From: Planomonospora sp. ID82291
GTDB taxonomy: Bacteria; Actinomycetota; Actinomycetes; Streptosporangiales; Streptosporangiaceae
Length of the DNA stretch: 64,000 bases
Direction: 5' to 3'
Assembly (NCBI RefSeq): GCF_015711645.1
Contig: NZ_JABTEX010000005.1
Location: 1 to 64,000, forward strand
Under the pieces are notes generated by a model. That model was not told the DNA's origin, ran no database searches, and saw only the letters and a program-made list of their open reading frames with translations. Below, piece after piece: positions 49,584 to 57,809 of the stretch (position 1 is its first letter; each line of letters begins with the position of its first letter). A program made the translations under genes and the position numbers.

Positions 49584-50213
49584 GTGACCGAATCGTCTGC
49601 GCTCTCCCCCGTCCCCATCGCGAACCGGGACGGGGTCCTGCGCTTCTACTTCGGCCCCATGGACTGCGGAAAGTCCACACTGGCCCTGCAGATGAACTAC
49701 AACCACGGCCGCCAGGGCAGGCGCGGGATGGTCCTGACCAAGCACGACCGCTCCGGCGGGCCGCGGATCACCAGCCGGATCGGCCTGGGCAGCGACGCGG
49801 TCGAGGTCGACGACGAACTGGACCTGGTCGCCCTGGTCACCGACCGCACGCCGATCGACTACGTGATCTGCGACGAGGCCTGCTTCTACACCGTCGCCCA
49901 GATCGAGCAGCTCGCCGACCTGACCGACGACTTCGGCATCGACGTCTACGCCTTCGGCCTGGCCTCCGACTTCCGGTCGCGGATGTTCCCCGCCGCCCAG
50001 CGCCTGTTCGAGCTCGCCGACGAGATCAGCCGGCTGCAGGTCGAGGTGCTGTGCTGGTGCGGCCGTCCCGGCCTGCTGAACGCCCGCGTGGTGGACGGCG
50101 CGCTGGTCCGCACCGGCGAGCAGGTCGTCATCGGCGACACCGGCGCCGACCCGGTCCGCTACCAGGTGCTCTGCCGCCGCCACTACCGCTCCGGCGACCT
50201 CGGCGTGAGCTGA
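49584..50213 (+). CDS. tdk: Thymidine kinase, TK1 type
   Basis: 209 residues. P-loop FGPMDCGKSTLAL near residue 23, the conserved DEACFYTVAQIEQLADL (Walker B and lasso start), LASDFRSRMFP and a zinc site (LCWC and CRRHY) fit type II thymidine kinases, which phosphorylate thymidine in the salvage pathway. Its length is normal. The GTG at 49584 begins the only long frame in a promoter-like AT-richer gap. Confidence 0.93.
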   Translation: MTESSALSPVPIANRDGVLRFYFGPMDCGKSTLALQMNYNHGRQGRRGMVLTKHDRSGGPRITSRIGLGSDAVEVDDELDLVALVTDRTPIDYVICDEACFYTVAQIEQLADLTDDFGIDVYAFGLASDFRSRMFPAAQRLFELADEISRLQVEVLCWCGRPGLLNARVVDGALVRTGEQVVIGDTGADPVRYQVLCRRHYRSGDLGVS

Positions 50214-50300
50214 GCGACCGGGTCGGCGCCGGTGTCGCCGGAGCCTCGGCTCCTCCGGGTTCCGCCCGGCGGCCGTCCGCCCCGGCGGCGCACATGTTCA

Positions 50301-50323
50301 GTACGTCGTACCGTACGTAGTAC
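50301..50323. promoter_or_regulatory. Inverted repeat upstream of TetR gene
   Basis: GTACGTCGTAC-C-GTACGTAGTAC is an 11-1-11 dyad with two mismatched arm positions, 47 bp before the GTG of the TetR gene. GTAC is repeated at regular spacing. A likely autoregulatory operator. Confidence 0.6.
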
Positions 50324-50369
50324 GAAAAGGCTACGATGGAGCCGACGACGAGGATGGGGAGTTCGTTCC

Positions 50370-51131
50370 GTGAGCGGAAAGAGGGCCTCCGAGGCGGATC
50401 CGGCCCGCAGCCTGGCCCTGCTGTGGGGTTCGCACAGCAGACCGGGGCGGTCGGGGCTGACCGTGCGCGCGATCGTCGAGGCCGCCATCGGGATCGCCGA
50501 CGCCGACGGGCTCGACGCCGTCTCCATGCGCCGGGTCGCCGAGCGGCTGGGGGTCGGGACCATGTCGCTCTACACGCACGTCCCCGGCAAGGCGGAGCTG
50601 ACCGACCTGATGGTCGACACCGCCTACGGGCGGCTCTACGACGACGTGGACGCGCCGTCGGCGCAGCCCGGCGGCTGGCGCGGCGGGATGGAGTTCGTCG
50701 CCGCGCGCAACCGGGACCTCTACCGGCGCCACCCCTGGATGCTGCAGGTCCCCGGCGGCCGGCCCGCCCTGGGCCCGAACGCCTCGCTGAAGTACGAGGC
50801 CGAGCTGCGTCCCCTGGACGGCGTCGGCCTGTCCGACGTCGAGATGGACTCCGTCCTGGCCCTGGTCCTGACCCACGTCGAGGGCACCGCCCGGCTCGGG
50901 GCCGGCATGGCGCGGGCCCAGCGGGACAGCGGGATGAGCGAGACCGAGTGGTGGACGGTCAACGCCCCGCTGCTCGACAAGGTGATGGACGCCTCCCGGT
51001 TCCCCGTGGCCTCCCGGGTCGGCGAGGCGGCGGGCCGGGAGCACCAGGGGGCGGCCGACCCGGCGCACGCCCTGGCCTTCGGCCTGGCGCGCATCCTCGA
51101 CGGGGTGGCGGCGCTGATCGCGGGCAGGTGA
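50370..51131 (+). CDS. TetR-family regulator (tetracycline-repressor-like C-terminus)
   Basis: 253 residues. The HTH is IVEAAIGIADADGLDAVSMRRVAERLGVGTMSLYTHVPGKAELTDLMVD (about 33-82). The C-terminal domain (AARNRDLYRRHPWMLQVPGG...ALVLTHVEGTARLGAGMARAQRDSGMSETEWW) is the TetR_C type common in actinobacterial drug-response regulators. The GTG at 50370 follows GGGGAG by nine bases. No efflux gene adjoins it, so its target may be itself or a distant gene. Confidence 0.9.
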   Translation: MSGKRASEADPARSLALLWGSHSRPGRSGLTVRAIVEAAIGIADADGLDAVSMRRVAERLGVGTMSLYTHVPGKAELTDLMVDTAYGRLYDDVDAPSAQPGGWRGGMEFVAARNRDLYRRHPWMLQVPGGRPALGPNASLKYEAELRPLDGVGLSDVEMDSVLALVLTHVEGTARLGAGMARAQRDSGMSETEWWTVNAPLLDKVMDASRFPVASRVGEAAGREHQGAADPAHALAFGLARILDGVAALIAGR

Positions 51132-51217
51132 CGGACCGGACCCCGCCGCCCCCCGCCGTCACCGCCGACGGCCGGACCCCGCCACGGCCCGCCTGCGGGA
51201 ACCGGGGACGGGCCGGA

Positions 51218-52120
51218 TCAGGAGCCCGCGGCGATCTCCGCCAGGCGGGCGTCCAGCTGCACGGGGTCGCCGTCGACGAGCGCGGAGACCGCCCGCCACC
51301 AGGCGAACCACTCTCCGCTGCGCCACATCCAGTCCACCCGCTCGATCGCGGCGACGACGTCGCCCCTGACCCGCCACTCCGGACCGGCCTGCGCCGCCGT
51401 GGCGCCGTGGCGCAGCGCCCAGGCGCGCAGCGTCCCGGCGGCCCCGGCGTCCACGGGCGTGCCGTACGGGCTCGGGTCCTCCTCCGGCAGGGGGTGCGGG
51501 CCGAGACCGGCCGCCACACCCCAGCTCCACTGGGCCTCGGCCGGACGGGAGTAGCGCAGCGAGTCGAAGTCGAGGGTGGAGCCGAGGCCGCCGTCCGGGC
51601 GGCGGACCACCAGGGCGTCCAGGCGCCCGCCCGCGTCGAAGGAGAGCACCACCCTGCCGCCGGGGGCGGCCCCGCCGGACAGCACGACGCGGTCCTCCGC
51701 CTGCCAGGAGTTCAGGTCCACGGCCGCGGCGGGCGCTCCCCACCTGCGGTCGGCGGCGTCGTCGGCGATCCAGGCGGTGAGCATCTCCAGCACGGTCAGG
51801 TCGGTCCAGGGCTCCACGGCGGTCGCGGAACCGAGCACCTCGTCGGGGGTGAGCGGCTTTCCGCCCCGGGCCCGCTCCCACCACCGCGCTCCCAGCTCGC
51901 GCGTCCCGACCAGCAGCCCGGCCAGCGAGGCCAGCTCGGCGGACCGGCGGGTCAACGGCGCCCCGCGGGCGAGTTCCACGCAGCGGGCGACGCGCTCGGC
52001 GCCCAGCGCGGTCTCCGCCTCGCGCACCAGGGCGGCGGCGGAGAGCCGCTCCTCTCCCAGGAGATCGCGGATCAGTCGTCTGGCCTCGGTCCGGGCGTCC
52101 TCCGCACGTGCCTCGCGCAT
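51218..52120 (-). CDS. Hypothetical protein
   Basis: 300 residues, soluble, Trp- and Ala-rich. The N-terminal half is helical (REARAEDARTEARRLIRDLLGEERLSAAALVREAETALGAERVARCVELARGAP); the C-terminal half has repeated tryptophans (WSWGVAAGLG, VDWMWRSGEWFAWWRAVSALVDGDPVQLDARL). No catalytic motif or known domain is recognised. It overlaps no gene and precedes the convergent TetR gene. Start ATG at 52120 is preceded by a 43-bp gap from the CoxG-like gene on the same strand, so co-transcription is possible. Confidence 0.8.
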   Translation of the reverse strand: MREARAEDARTEARRLIRDLLGEERLSAAALVREAETALGAERVARCVELARGAPLTRRSAELASLAGLLVGTRELGARWWERARGGKPLTPDEVLGSATAVEPWTDLTVLEMLTAWIADDAADRRWGAPAAAVDLNSWQAEDRVVLSGGAAPGGRVVLSFDAGGRLDALVVRRPDGGLGSTLDFDSLRYSRPAEAQWSWGVAAGLGPHPLPEEDPSPYGTPVDAGAAGTLRAWALRHGATAAQAGPEWRVRGDVVAAIERVDWMWRSGEWFAWWRAVSALVDGDPVQLDARLAEIAAGS

Positions 52121-52163
52121 ACCGCCACGTTACGCCGGAAGATCTCCCGCCGCGAGGGGCCGG

Positions 52164-52916
52164 TCAGCCCCTGCGGCCGGCGCGGCCGAGCAGCCAGCCG
52201 ATCACGGCGCTGCCGAGCGCCACGCCGGCGCCCATGCCGAACGCGGTGACGACCGTCCACACGGGAACGCCCTGTCCCTGCGGCGGTCCCTGCGGCGGTC
52301 CCTGCGGCGCGGCGGTCCGCTGGAAGACCCGGACCGGCCGCGCGCCCTCCGGTACGGCGGGCCCGGAGTCCCCCGCGCCGGGGACGGCCGCCGCATCCGG
52401 GGCTCGGACCACGGCGGGGGCCGCTGCAGGGGACACGGCAGGGGACACGGCGGAGGGCGGGGCCGCTCCGCCGGAGGCCAGGTGGCGCTCCACCGCGGCG
52501 AAGAACTCGGCCGCGGTCCGCCTGGCCACCGTGCCGAGCACGCGCTGGCCGACCCCGCCGATCATGCCCCCGACCACGGCCTCGGCGTCGTAGTCGACCC
52601 GGGTGCCGCCGTCGGTCTCGCTGAGCCGTACCTCCACGGTGGCCTCCACCGTGCCGGGCGCGCCCTGGCCCCGGGCGCGCAGCACGAAGCGCCCGGGGGC
52701 GTCGGGGTCGCGCAGGGCGACCTCGCCCTGGTAGAGGCCCCTGATCGAGGCCACTCCGGCCGTGACCGTCATCCGGTAGGTGTCCGGCCCCGTCTCCTCC
52801 AGGCGCTCGCACCCCGGGATCGTGCGCACCAGCACGGCCGGGTCCTGGAGCGCGGTCCACACGCGATCTCTGTCGGCGCCGAGCACGGCGCTGCCTGCGA
52901 CCTTCACGTTCAGCAC
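52164..52916 (-). CDS. CoxG-like SRPBCC protein with C-terminal membrane anchor
   Basis: 250 residues. The N-terminal 150 form a SRPBCC/CoxG domain (VAGSAVLGADRDRVWTALQDPAVLVRTIPGCERLEETGPDTYRMTVTAGVASIRGLYQGEV, DYDAEAVVGGMIGGVGQRVLG). A Pro/Ala linker follows, then a single helix near the C-terminus (VPVWTVVTAFGMGAGVALGSAVIGWLLGRAGRRG). CoxG anchors carbon-monoxide-dehydrogenase-type molybdenum hydroxylases at the membrane in known cox operons. A molybdenum hydroxylase operon lies 7-11 kb to the right, so a functional link is plausible though not proven. Confidence 0.88.
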   Translation of the reverse strand: MLNVKVAGSAVLGADRDRVWTALQDPAVLVRTIPGCERLEETGPDTYRMTVTAGVASIRGLYQGEVALRDPDAPGRFVLRARGQGAPGTVEATVEVRLSETDGGTRVDYDAEAVVGGMIGGVGQRVLGTVARRTAAEFFAAVERHLASGGAAPPSAVSPAVSPAAAPAVVRAPDAAAVPGAGDSGPAVPEGARPVRVFQRTAAPQGPPQGPPQGQGVPVWTVVTAFGMGAGVALGSAVIGWLLGRAGRRG

Positions 52917-53029
52917 CCTAGGCAGCGCCCGGCCGCGAGGGTAACAGCAACATCTGCCCGGCGGCGCGCCCGCGCGTTGTCAGTCCGCCGGCGCACCCGG
53001 GCGTCGTCGGTCGGAGCGCCCGGGCGCCG

Positions 53030-54118
53030 TCAGTCCGCCGGGGTGCCCGCCCCCGCCCCCGCCATCGCCTCCGGCGGGGTGACGCGGCGCCCCGCGCGCA
53101 GCGGCGCGCCCACCGCGTGCATGTGCCGCAGCGCCTGCGCGTACGAGCGCAGCAGGCCCGTCTCGAGGTACGCCACGCCCAGTTCCTCGCAGTAGGCCCG
53201 GACGATCGGCTGGGCCCGGCGCAGGTTGGGGGTCGGCATGCTGGGGAACAGGTGGTGCTCGATCTGGTAGTTGAGGCCGCCCAGGGCGTTGTCGACCAGC
53301 CATCCGCCGCGCACGTTCCGGGAGGTCAGGACCTGGCGGCGGAGGAAGTCGAGCTCGTCCTCGCCGGTCAGCATCGGCATGCCCTTGTGGTTGGGCGCGA
53401 ACGTGCAGCCGAGGTAGACGCCGAAGACCGCCTGGTGCAGCGCGAGGAAGACCAGGGCCTTGCCCACCGGGAGCACCGCGAACACCGCACCGAGGTAGGC
53501 CGCGACGTGCACCACCAGCAGCAGTCCCTCGACCGCGCGGTTCCGCAGCGACGGGCGGCGCAGCGCCCGGAAGCTCGACACGTGCAGGTTGAGCCCCTCC
53601 AGGGTCAGCAGCGGGAAGAACAGGAACGCCTCCCAGCGGCCGATGAACCGGGCGATCCCCCGGCTGGCCCGCGCCTGCCGCTCCGACCAGATCAGGATCT
53701 CGGGGGAGACGTCGGGGTCGTGGTCCTCGTGGTTGGGGTTGGCGTGGTGGCGGGTGTGCTTGTCCATCCACCAGCCGTAGCTCATGCCGATCACGAGGTT
53801 GCCCACCACCAGTCCGGCGATCTCGCTGGAGCGCCGGGAGCGGAAGACCTGCCGGTGGGCCAGGTCGTGGGCGAGGAGGGCGACCTGGGCGAAGACCACG
53901 GCGAGGAGGAGCGCGACCGGGATCTGGTACCAGGAGTCGCCGATCAGGAAGAAGGCGGTCCAGCCCCCGGCGAAGAGGGCGGCGACCAGGCCGAGCCGTA
54001 CGGCGTAGTGACCGGGGCGCCGCTCCAGCAGGCCCTCCTGGGCGATCCTGCGCGACAGTGCGGCGTAGTCGCTTCCCCTGGTCCGGTCTCCGGCATCGGC
54101 GGTCGTGACATCGGTCAT
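53030..54118 (-). CDS. Membrane fatty-acid desaturase
   Basis: 362 residues of the acyl-lipid/acyl-CoA desaturase family. The three histidine boxes HDLAHR, HTRHH and QIEHHLFP bind the di-iron centre, and two pairs of membrane helices surround them. The last box type, QxxHH, is that of front-end/delta-type desaturases rather than of DesA. Electrons would come from a reductase encoded elsewhere. The ATG at 54118 follows AAGGAG by five bases, which rules out a longer upstream frame. An inverted repeat at 54273-54299 lies upstream. Confidence 0.93.
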   Translation of the reverse strand: MTDVTTADAGDRTRGSDYAALSRRIAQEGLLERRPGHYAVRLGLVAALFAGGWTAFFLIGDSWYQIPVALLLAVVFAQVALLAHDLAHRQVFRSRRSSEIAGLVVGNLVIGMSYGWWMDKHTRHHANPNHEDHDPDVSPEILIWSERQARASRGIARFIGRWEAFLFFPLLTLEGLNLHVSSFRALRRPSLRNRAVEGLLLVVHVAAYLGAVFAVLPVGKALVFLALHQAVFGVYLGCTFAPNHKGMPMLTGEDELDFLRRQVLTSRNVRGGWLVDNALGGLNYQIEHHLFPSMPTPNLRRAQPIVRAYCEELGVAYLETGLLRSYAQALRHMHAVGAPLRAGRRVTPPEAMAGAGAGTPAD

Positions 54119-54272
54119 GGCTCTCCTTCGGCTCTGCGCATGCTGGACGGGTCCACTCCCCAGGATTTCCGGGCAGCCCGGATCATGAACCCCTGCCCGC
54201 ACCCCGAATGATGGTCGGGCTGGCCCCACCTCCCCTACGGCCCCGTCCTCCCGGCTCCGCTGTGGGCGCGAC

Positions 54273-54299
54273 GGTGGATCACCACAGCGATGATCCACC
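54273..54299. promoter_or_regulatory. Inverted repeat upstream of desaturase gene
   Basis: GGTGGATCA-N9-TGATCCACC, perfect 9-bp arms, 155-181 bp before the desaturase start. It may be the operator of a lipid-responsive regulator. No matching regulator gene is adjacent. Confidence 0.45.
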
Positions 54300-54457
54300 A
54301 TGGGAAGGCCCTAGCCAAGATCCACGCACCCGCCCCGGATGCCGGCCGGCGCCGCCGGGGAGGGGGAGGCGCCGGCGGCGGGCACCGGGGACGGGCGGGA
54401 ACCGGCGGCGGGAACCGGCGGGCGGCCCGCCGGGCACGGGGGAGCCGCGGACGCGGA

Positions 54458-54486
54458 ACGGCCCGCCCCCAGCGGGAACGGGCCGT
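54458..54486 (-). terminator. Hairpin after exported four-cysteine protein gene
   Basis: ACGGCCCG / CGGGCCGT, a perfect 8-bp stem with a 13-nt loop, begins 20 bp past the stop codon of the gene on the minus strand. Confidence 0.55.
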
Positions 54487-54505
54487 CCTTGTCCGGGAAC
54501 CGCGA

Positions 54506-55324
54506 TCAGTTGGCGGGCCGCTCGACGGCGTTCAGGCCGGGCGTGTAGCCCTGGGCCTGGCCGGGCACCCGGTCGAGGGCGTGCTCCGGCGCGTAGCCGT
54601 GGTCGCGGTCCGAGGACCGGTCGAGGTTCTGCTCGGCGTCGTCCTCCAGCTCGATGCTGTTCGGCTGGCTGAGGCTGCTCGGCAGGTAACCCGGCGTCTG
54701 CCCGGAGACGCCGGGCAGGTAGCCGGAGGAGGCGGGCCTGTCATCGGACCGGTCGTAGCCGGGCTGGTCGCCGGAACGGTCGTAGCCGCCGTAACCGCCG
54801 TAGTCCGAGTCACGGAAGTAGCGCCACGCGCCGCAGTAGGTCGGCCGGCCGCCGTACTGGCGGACCTGGCAGATCCGGATCCGGGCCTGGGTGGCGTACT
54901 CACTGGAGTAGTCCATCGTGCGGTAGTTGTTCGTGCCGCAGTGCCGGTAGGTCCGGCCGCGCTCCCAGCCGGTGGAGCCGCCGTAGCCGTAGCCGCTGGA
55001 GCGGTATCCCTGGATCTGCGCGTAGGCGCACATGCCGCCCTGGCCGCCGGTGCGGTAGTCGCGGTCGTACAGATAGCCCCTCACCCGGATGCCGCCGCCC
55101 GACACGAGGTAGGCGCCGCCGCCCTCGTAGTCGACCGTGCCCCGGGCGTACGCCCTGCGGTTGCTGGAGTAGTACGGACCCCACGAGTCGGCGCGGTCCG
55201 CCGCGGACGCGGCGGGTGCCGCGGCCGGCGCGGACGCCTGGACGGCGGTCGGCACGGTGAACGCGAGCGTTCCGGCGGTGGCGGCCACGGCCAGTAGACC
55301 GGTGGTCAGTCGCTTCATCATCAT
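54506..55324 (-). CDS. Exported four-cysteine protein with tyrosine/glycine-rich tail
   Basis: 272 residues. A Sec signal peptide (MMMKRLTTGLLAVAATAGTLAFTVPTAVQA) is followed by a globular domain with four cysteines (GGMCAYAQ, YRHCGTN, IRICQV, PTYCGAW) in the same order as in its upstream neighbour, with which it is clearly paralogous. This copy has a C-terminal extension of about 100 residues rich in Tyr, Gly, Asp and Ser (GGYGGYDRSGDQPGYDRSDDR, with PGYLPSS-type repeats). Function is unknown; two disulphides and extracellular location are likely. Three ATGs open the frame after GGGGAG. Confidence 0.88.
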   Translation of the reverse strand: MMMKRLTTGLLAVAATAGTLAFTVPTAVQASAPAAAPAASAADRADSWGPYYSSNRRAYARGTVDYEGGGAYLVSGGGIRVRGYLYDRDYRTGGQGGMCAYAQIQGYRSSGYGYGGSTGWERGRTYRHCGTNNYRTMDYSSEYATQARIRICQVRQYGGRPTYCGAWRYFRDSDYGGYGGYDRSGDQPGYDRSDDRPASSGYLPGVSGQTPGYLPSSLSQPNSIELEDDAEQNLDRSSDRDHGYAPEHALDRVPGQAQGYTPGLNAVERPAN

Positions 55325-55477
55325 CTCCCCTTCGGCCCCCGTCCCTGGCGCCGGATGACGTCTCCGGCTCCCCGAGGACGGAGGTCGCTGGTAACGGAAT
55401 GTAGTTGCAGCCCTCCCGTGTCCCTACTTATAGCCATCCGGGTTGATATTTACACCGAACCGGCTGAACAGGAAAAA

Positions 55478-55504
55478 CGCCCGCCTCCACACGGAGGGCG
55501 GGCG
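55478..55504. terminator. Rho-independent-type terminator
   Basis: CGCCCGCCTCC / GGAGGGCGGGCG, a long stem with one bulge and a 4-nt loop, flanked by A-rich and T-rich ends. It lies 19 bp past the stop of the second exported-protein gene on the minus strand. Confidence 0.7.
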
Positions 55505-55522
55505 CTTTCCCGGCAGATACGA

Positions 55523-56035
55523 TCACTCGGACTCGGCGGTGTACAGATACTCCCAGTCACCGCAGCGGGTCGCGTAGGAGCTGCGCGGGCCGACCTGGCA
55601 GACCTGCACGCGGACGGCGTCGACGTCGTCGGCGGCGAAGTGGAACCTCTTGTAGCCGCCCGCACCGCAGTGCCGGTAGGTCTCCTTCTCGGCCCAGTGG
55701 CCGTGGTGGTCGTCGAACCGGTGCGCCTGGACCCTGATGAGGGCGCACTTGCCGCCCTGGCGGTAGGTGCGGTGGTCGAGGTCGTAGACCTTGCCGCGCA
55801 GGTGCACCTCGTTGGAGGTCTGGTGGTGGTTCCAGTCGACGCCGATCCACCCGTTGGCCTTGGCCTTGTGGTTGCCGGAGTAGTAGGAGCCCCAGAAGTC
55901 CTCGTAGTCGTAGCCCGACGCGGCGACGGGCGCGGCGGCGGGGGTGGCGGCCTGCGCGGCGGCCGGGACGGCGAGCGCGAAGGCGGCGGTGGCGGCGGCG
56001 GTGGCCAGCAGGCCGGTGGTCAGTCGCTTCATCAT
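55523..56035 (-). CDS. Exported four-cysteine protein, short paralogue
   Basis: 170 residues. The signal peptide MMKRLTTGLLATAAATAAFALAVPAAAQA is nearly identical in its first ten residues to that of the downstream paralogue. The mature domain carries four cysteines (GGKCALIR, YRHCGAG, VQVCQVG, TRCGDW) at matching positions, plus GSYYSGNHKAKANGWIGVDW. It lacks the Tyr/Gly tail. The ATG follows GGGAGAG. The two genes are tandem duplicates separated by 199 bp that contain a terminator, so each has its own transcript. No function is recognised. Confidence 0.88.
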   Translation of the reverse strand: MMKRLTTGLLATAAATAAFALAVPAAAQAATPAAAPVAASGYDYEDFWGSYYSGNHKAKANGWIGVDWNHHQTSNEVHLRGKVYDLDHRTYRQGGKCALIRVQAHRFDDHHGHWAEKETYRHCGAGGYKRFHFAADDVDAVRVQVCQVGPRSSYATRCGDWEYLYTAESE

Positions 56036-56354
56036 GATCTCTCCCTGTCACCCTCTCGGCCCGGCTCCGTACCGGTCCCCCCTGGGCTCTCGGGTCATTG
56101 GTACGGCCGGGCGCTTGCAGACCCCCGTACCGCCGCTTACACCCCTCTTACGGGCGCTTGCGGCGGGCACGACCGCGGCCCCCCGCGCCCCGGGAACGAC
56201 CATCCGGCCCGGCGGGGAAGGGCGGCCCCGCCGGGCCGTGTGACGAGGATCGCAGCGGCTCGCGGCGCCTCCCCCTCCCGTTGCTCTACAGGCTGTAGTA
56301 CTACTAAATGTAGAACTACAGCCTGTAGAGCTGAAGTCCCGCAGGGGGAGAGGC
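56036..56354. other. Divergent promoter region of exported protein and cydAB
   Basis: Apart from the triple palindrome at 56286-56328, it is GC-rich sequence with no gene. The last 75 bp before cydA are the AT-richest part and must hold the cydA promoter. Confidence 0.5.
56286..56328. promoter_or_regulatory. Three tandem palindromic operators upstream of cydA
   Basis: CTACAGGCTGTAG (56286-56298), CTACTAAATGTAG (56301-56313) and CTACAGCCTGTAG (56316-56328) are each 13 bp and start exactly 15 bp apart. The outer two are perfect dyads about one base and are reverse complements of each other, which also makes the whole block a 17-15-17 inverted repeat. The TACA-N3-TGTA core recalls BlaI/CopY-type sites and is unlike the Rex consensus. 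The block ends 26 bp before the cydA ATG. Confidence 0.8.
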
Positions 56355-57800
56355 ATGGAAGCACTGGACCTGGCGCGGTGGCAGTTCGGGATCACCACCG
56401 TCTACCACTTTCTGTTCGTACCGCTGACGATCGGGCTGGGCGTCTTCGTCGCCGGCCTGCAGACCGCCTGGCACCGCACCGGCCAGGAGCACTACCTGCG
56501 GCTGACGAAGTTCTTCGGGAAGCTCTTCCTGATCAACTTCGCGATGGGCGTGGTCACCGGCATCGTGCAGGAGTTCCAGTTCGGGATGAACTGGAGCGCG
56601 TACTCGGTCTTCGTCGGCGACGTCTTCGGTGCCCCGCTCGCGCTGGAGGCGCTGCTCGCCTTCTTCCTGGAGTCGACCTTCCTCGGGCTGTGGATCTTCG
56701 GCTGGGACCGGCTGCCCAAGCGGGTGCACCTGGCCGCGATCTGGGCCGCGGTCATCGGCTCCAACCTGTCGGCCTACTTCATCCTGGCCGCCAACGCCTG
56801 GATGAAGCACCCGGTGGGGTACGAGGTGGCAGGCGGCAGGGCGCGGATGACGGATCTGTGGGCCGTGCTCACCAACTCCACCGCGCTGGCGCAGGTCCCG
56901 CACGTGGTGGCCGGGGCGTTCGTGGTGGCGGGCGGGTTCGTGCTGGCGGTCTGCGGCCACCGGATCCTCGCCGAGCGCAGGGCCGACCCGGACCGCACCG
57001 TCCCGATGCGGCGCGGCGCCGGGGGCGCGACCGCGATGTGGCGGACCCCGGTGCGGGCCGCGCTGGTCATGACGGCGCTCGCGGGCGCGGTCGTCGCCGG
57101 GACCGGTGACGCCTCCGGCAAGCTCCTGCACGAGCAGCAGCCCATGAAGCTGGCCGCCGCCGAAGGGCTGGAGCGCGACACCGCCGGGGCGGCCTTCTCC
57201 CCCGTGCCCGGCCTGGAGGTGCCGGCGCTGCTCAGCCTGCTGGCCGCGAACGACCCGCAGGCCGTCGTCCGGGGCACCGAGGACCTGCAGGAGGAGTTCG
57301 CCCGGCGGTTCGGCCCCGGCGACTACCGGCCGAACGTCCCCGTGGTCTACCTGTCCTTCCGCGTGATGATCGTCTTCGGGCTGACCGTGGTCGCCCTGTC
57401 CGTCCTGGGCCTCTGGCTCACCCGCCGGCGCCGCCGCGTCCCGGGGCCGGAGCGCGAGCTGCCGTCCTGGCTCGCCCGGGCCTTCGTGCTGGCGCTCCCG
57501 CTGCCGTTCCTGGCGATGACCGCCGGCTGGCTGCTGAGCGAGATCGGCCGCCAGCCCTGGACCGTCCAGGGCGAGCTGCTCACCGCGGCGAGCGTCTCCC
57601 CCGGTGTCGGCCTGACCGAGGTGGCCGTCTCCCTGGCGGTCTTCACCCTCCTGTACGGCCTGCTCGCCGCGGCCGAGGCCGTCCTGCTCGTCCGCCACGT
57701 CACGGCGGGCCCCGAGCCCGCGCCGCCCGCCGTGCCTCCCCCCGGCGGCGCGGACGGCCGGGACGCGGCCGGGGCCCTCCAGCCGACCCTGATGTACTGA
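56355..57800 (+). CDS. cydA: Cytochrome bd ubiquinol/menaquinol oxidase subunit I
   Basis: 481 residues. Multi-helix protein with haem-ligand histidines in TTVYHFLFVPLTIGL (near residue 18) and QVPHVVAGAF (near 180), quinol-loop region GPGDYRPNVPVVYLSFRVMIVFG after it, and GRQPWTVQGELLTA near the end. It reduces oxygen with quinol and pumps no protons itself; high oxygen affinity supports growth at low oxygen. Its length matches the short-Q-loop class. The ATG follows GGGGGAGAGG. First gene of cydAB. Confidence 0.95.
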   Translation: MEALDLARWQFGITTVYHFLFVPLTIGLGVFVAGLQTAWHRTGQEHYLRLTKFFGKLFLINFAMGVVTGIVQEFQFGMNWSAYSVFVGDVFGAPLALEALLAFFLESTFLGLWIFGWDRLPKRVHLAAIWAAVIGSNLSAYFILAANAWMKHPVGYEVAGGRARMTDLWAVLTNSTALAQVPHVVAGAFVVAGGFVLAVCGHRILAERRADPDRTVPMRRGAGGATAMWRTPVRAALVMTALAGAVVAGTGDASGKLLHEQQPMKLAAAEGLERDTAGAAFSPVPGLEVPALLSLLAANDPQAVVRGTEDLQEEFARRFGPGDYRPNVPVVYLSFRVMIVFGLTVVALSVLGLWLTRRRRRVPGPERELPSWLARAFVLALPLPFLAMTAGWLLSEIGRQPWTVQGELLTAASVSPGVGLTEVAVSLAVFTLLYGLLAAAEAVLLVRHVTAGPEPAPPAVPPPGGADGRDAAGALQPTLMY

Positions 57801-57809
57801 GGAGTCCCC

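Larger units (their letters stand above)
54119..54505. other. Intergenic region upstream of desaturase
   Basis: No gene is seen. It contains the 9-bp-arm inverted repeat at 54273-54299, a Gly/Pro-codon-like run of GGCGGGAACCGG units near 54380-54425, and the terminator hairpin at 54458-54486. Confidence 0.5.
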
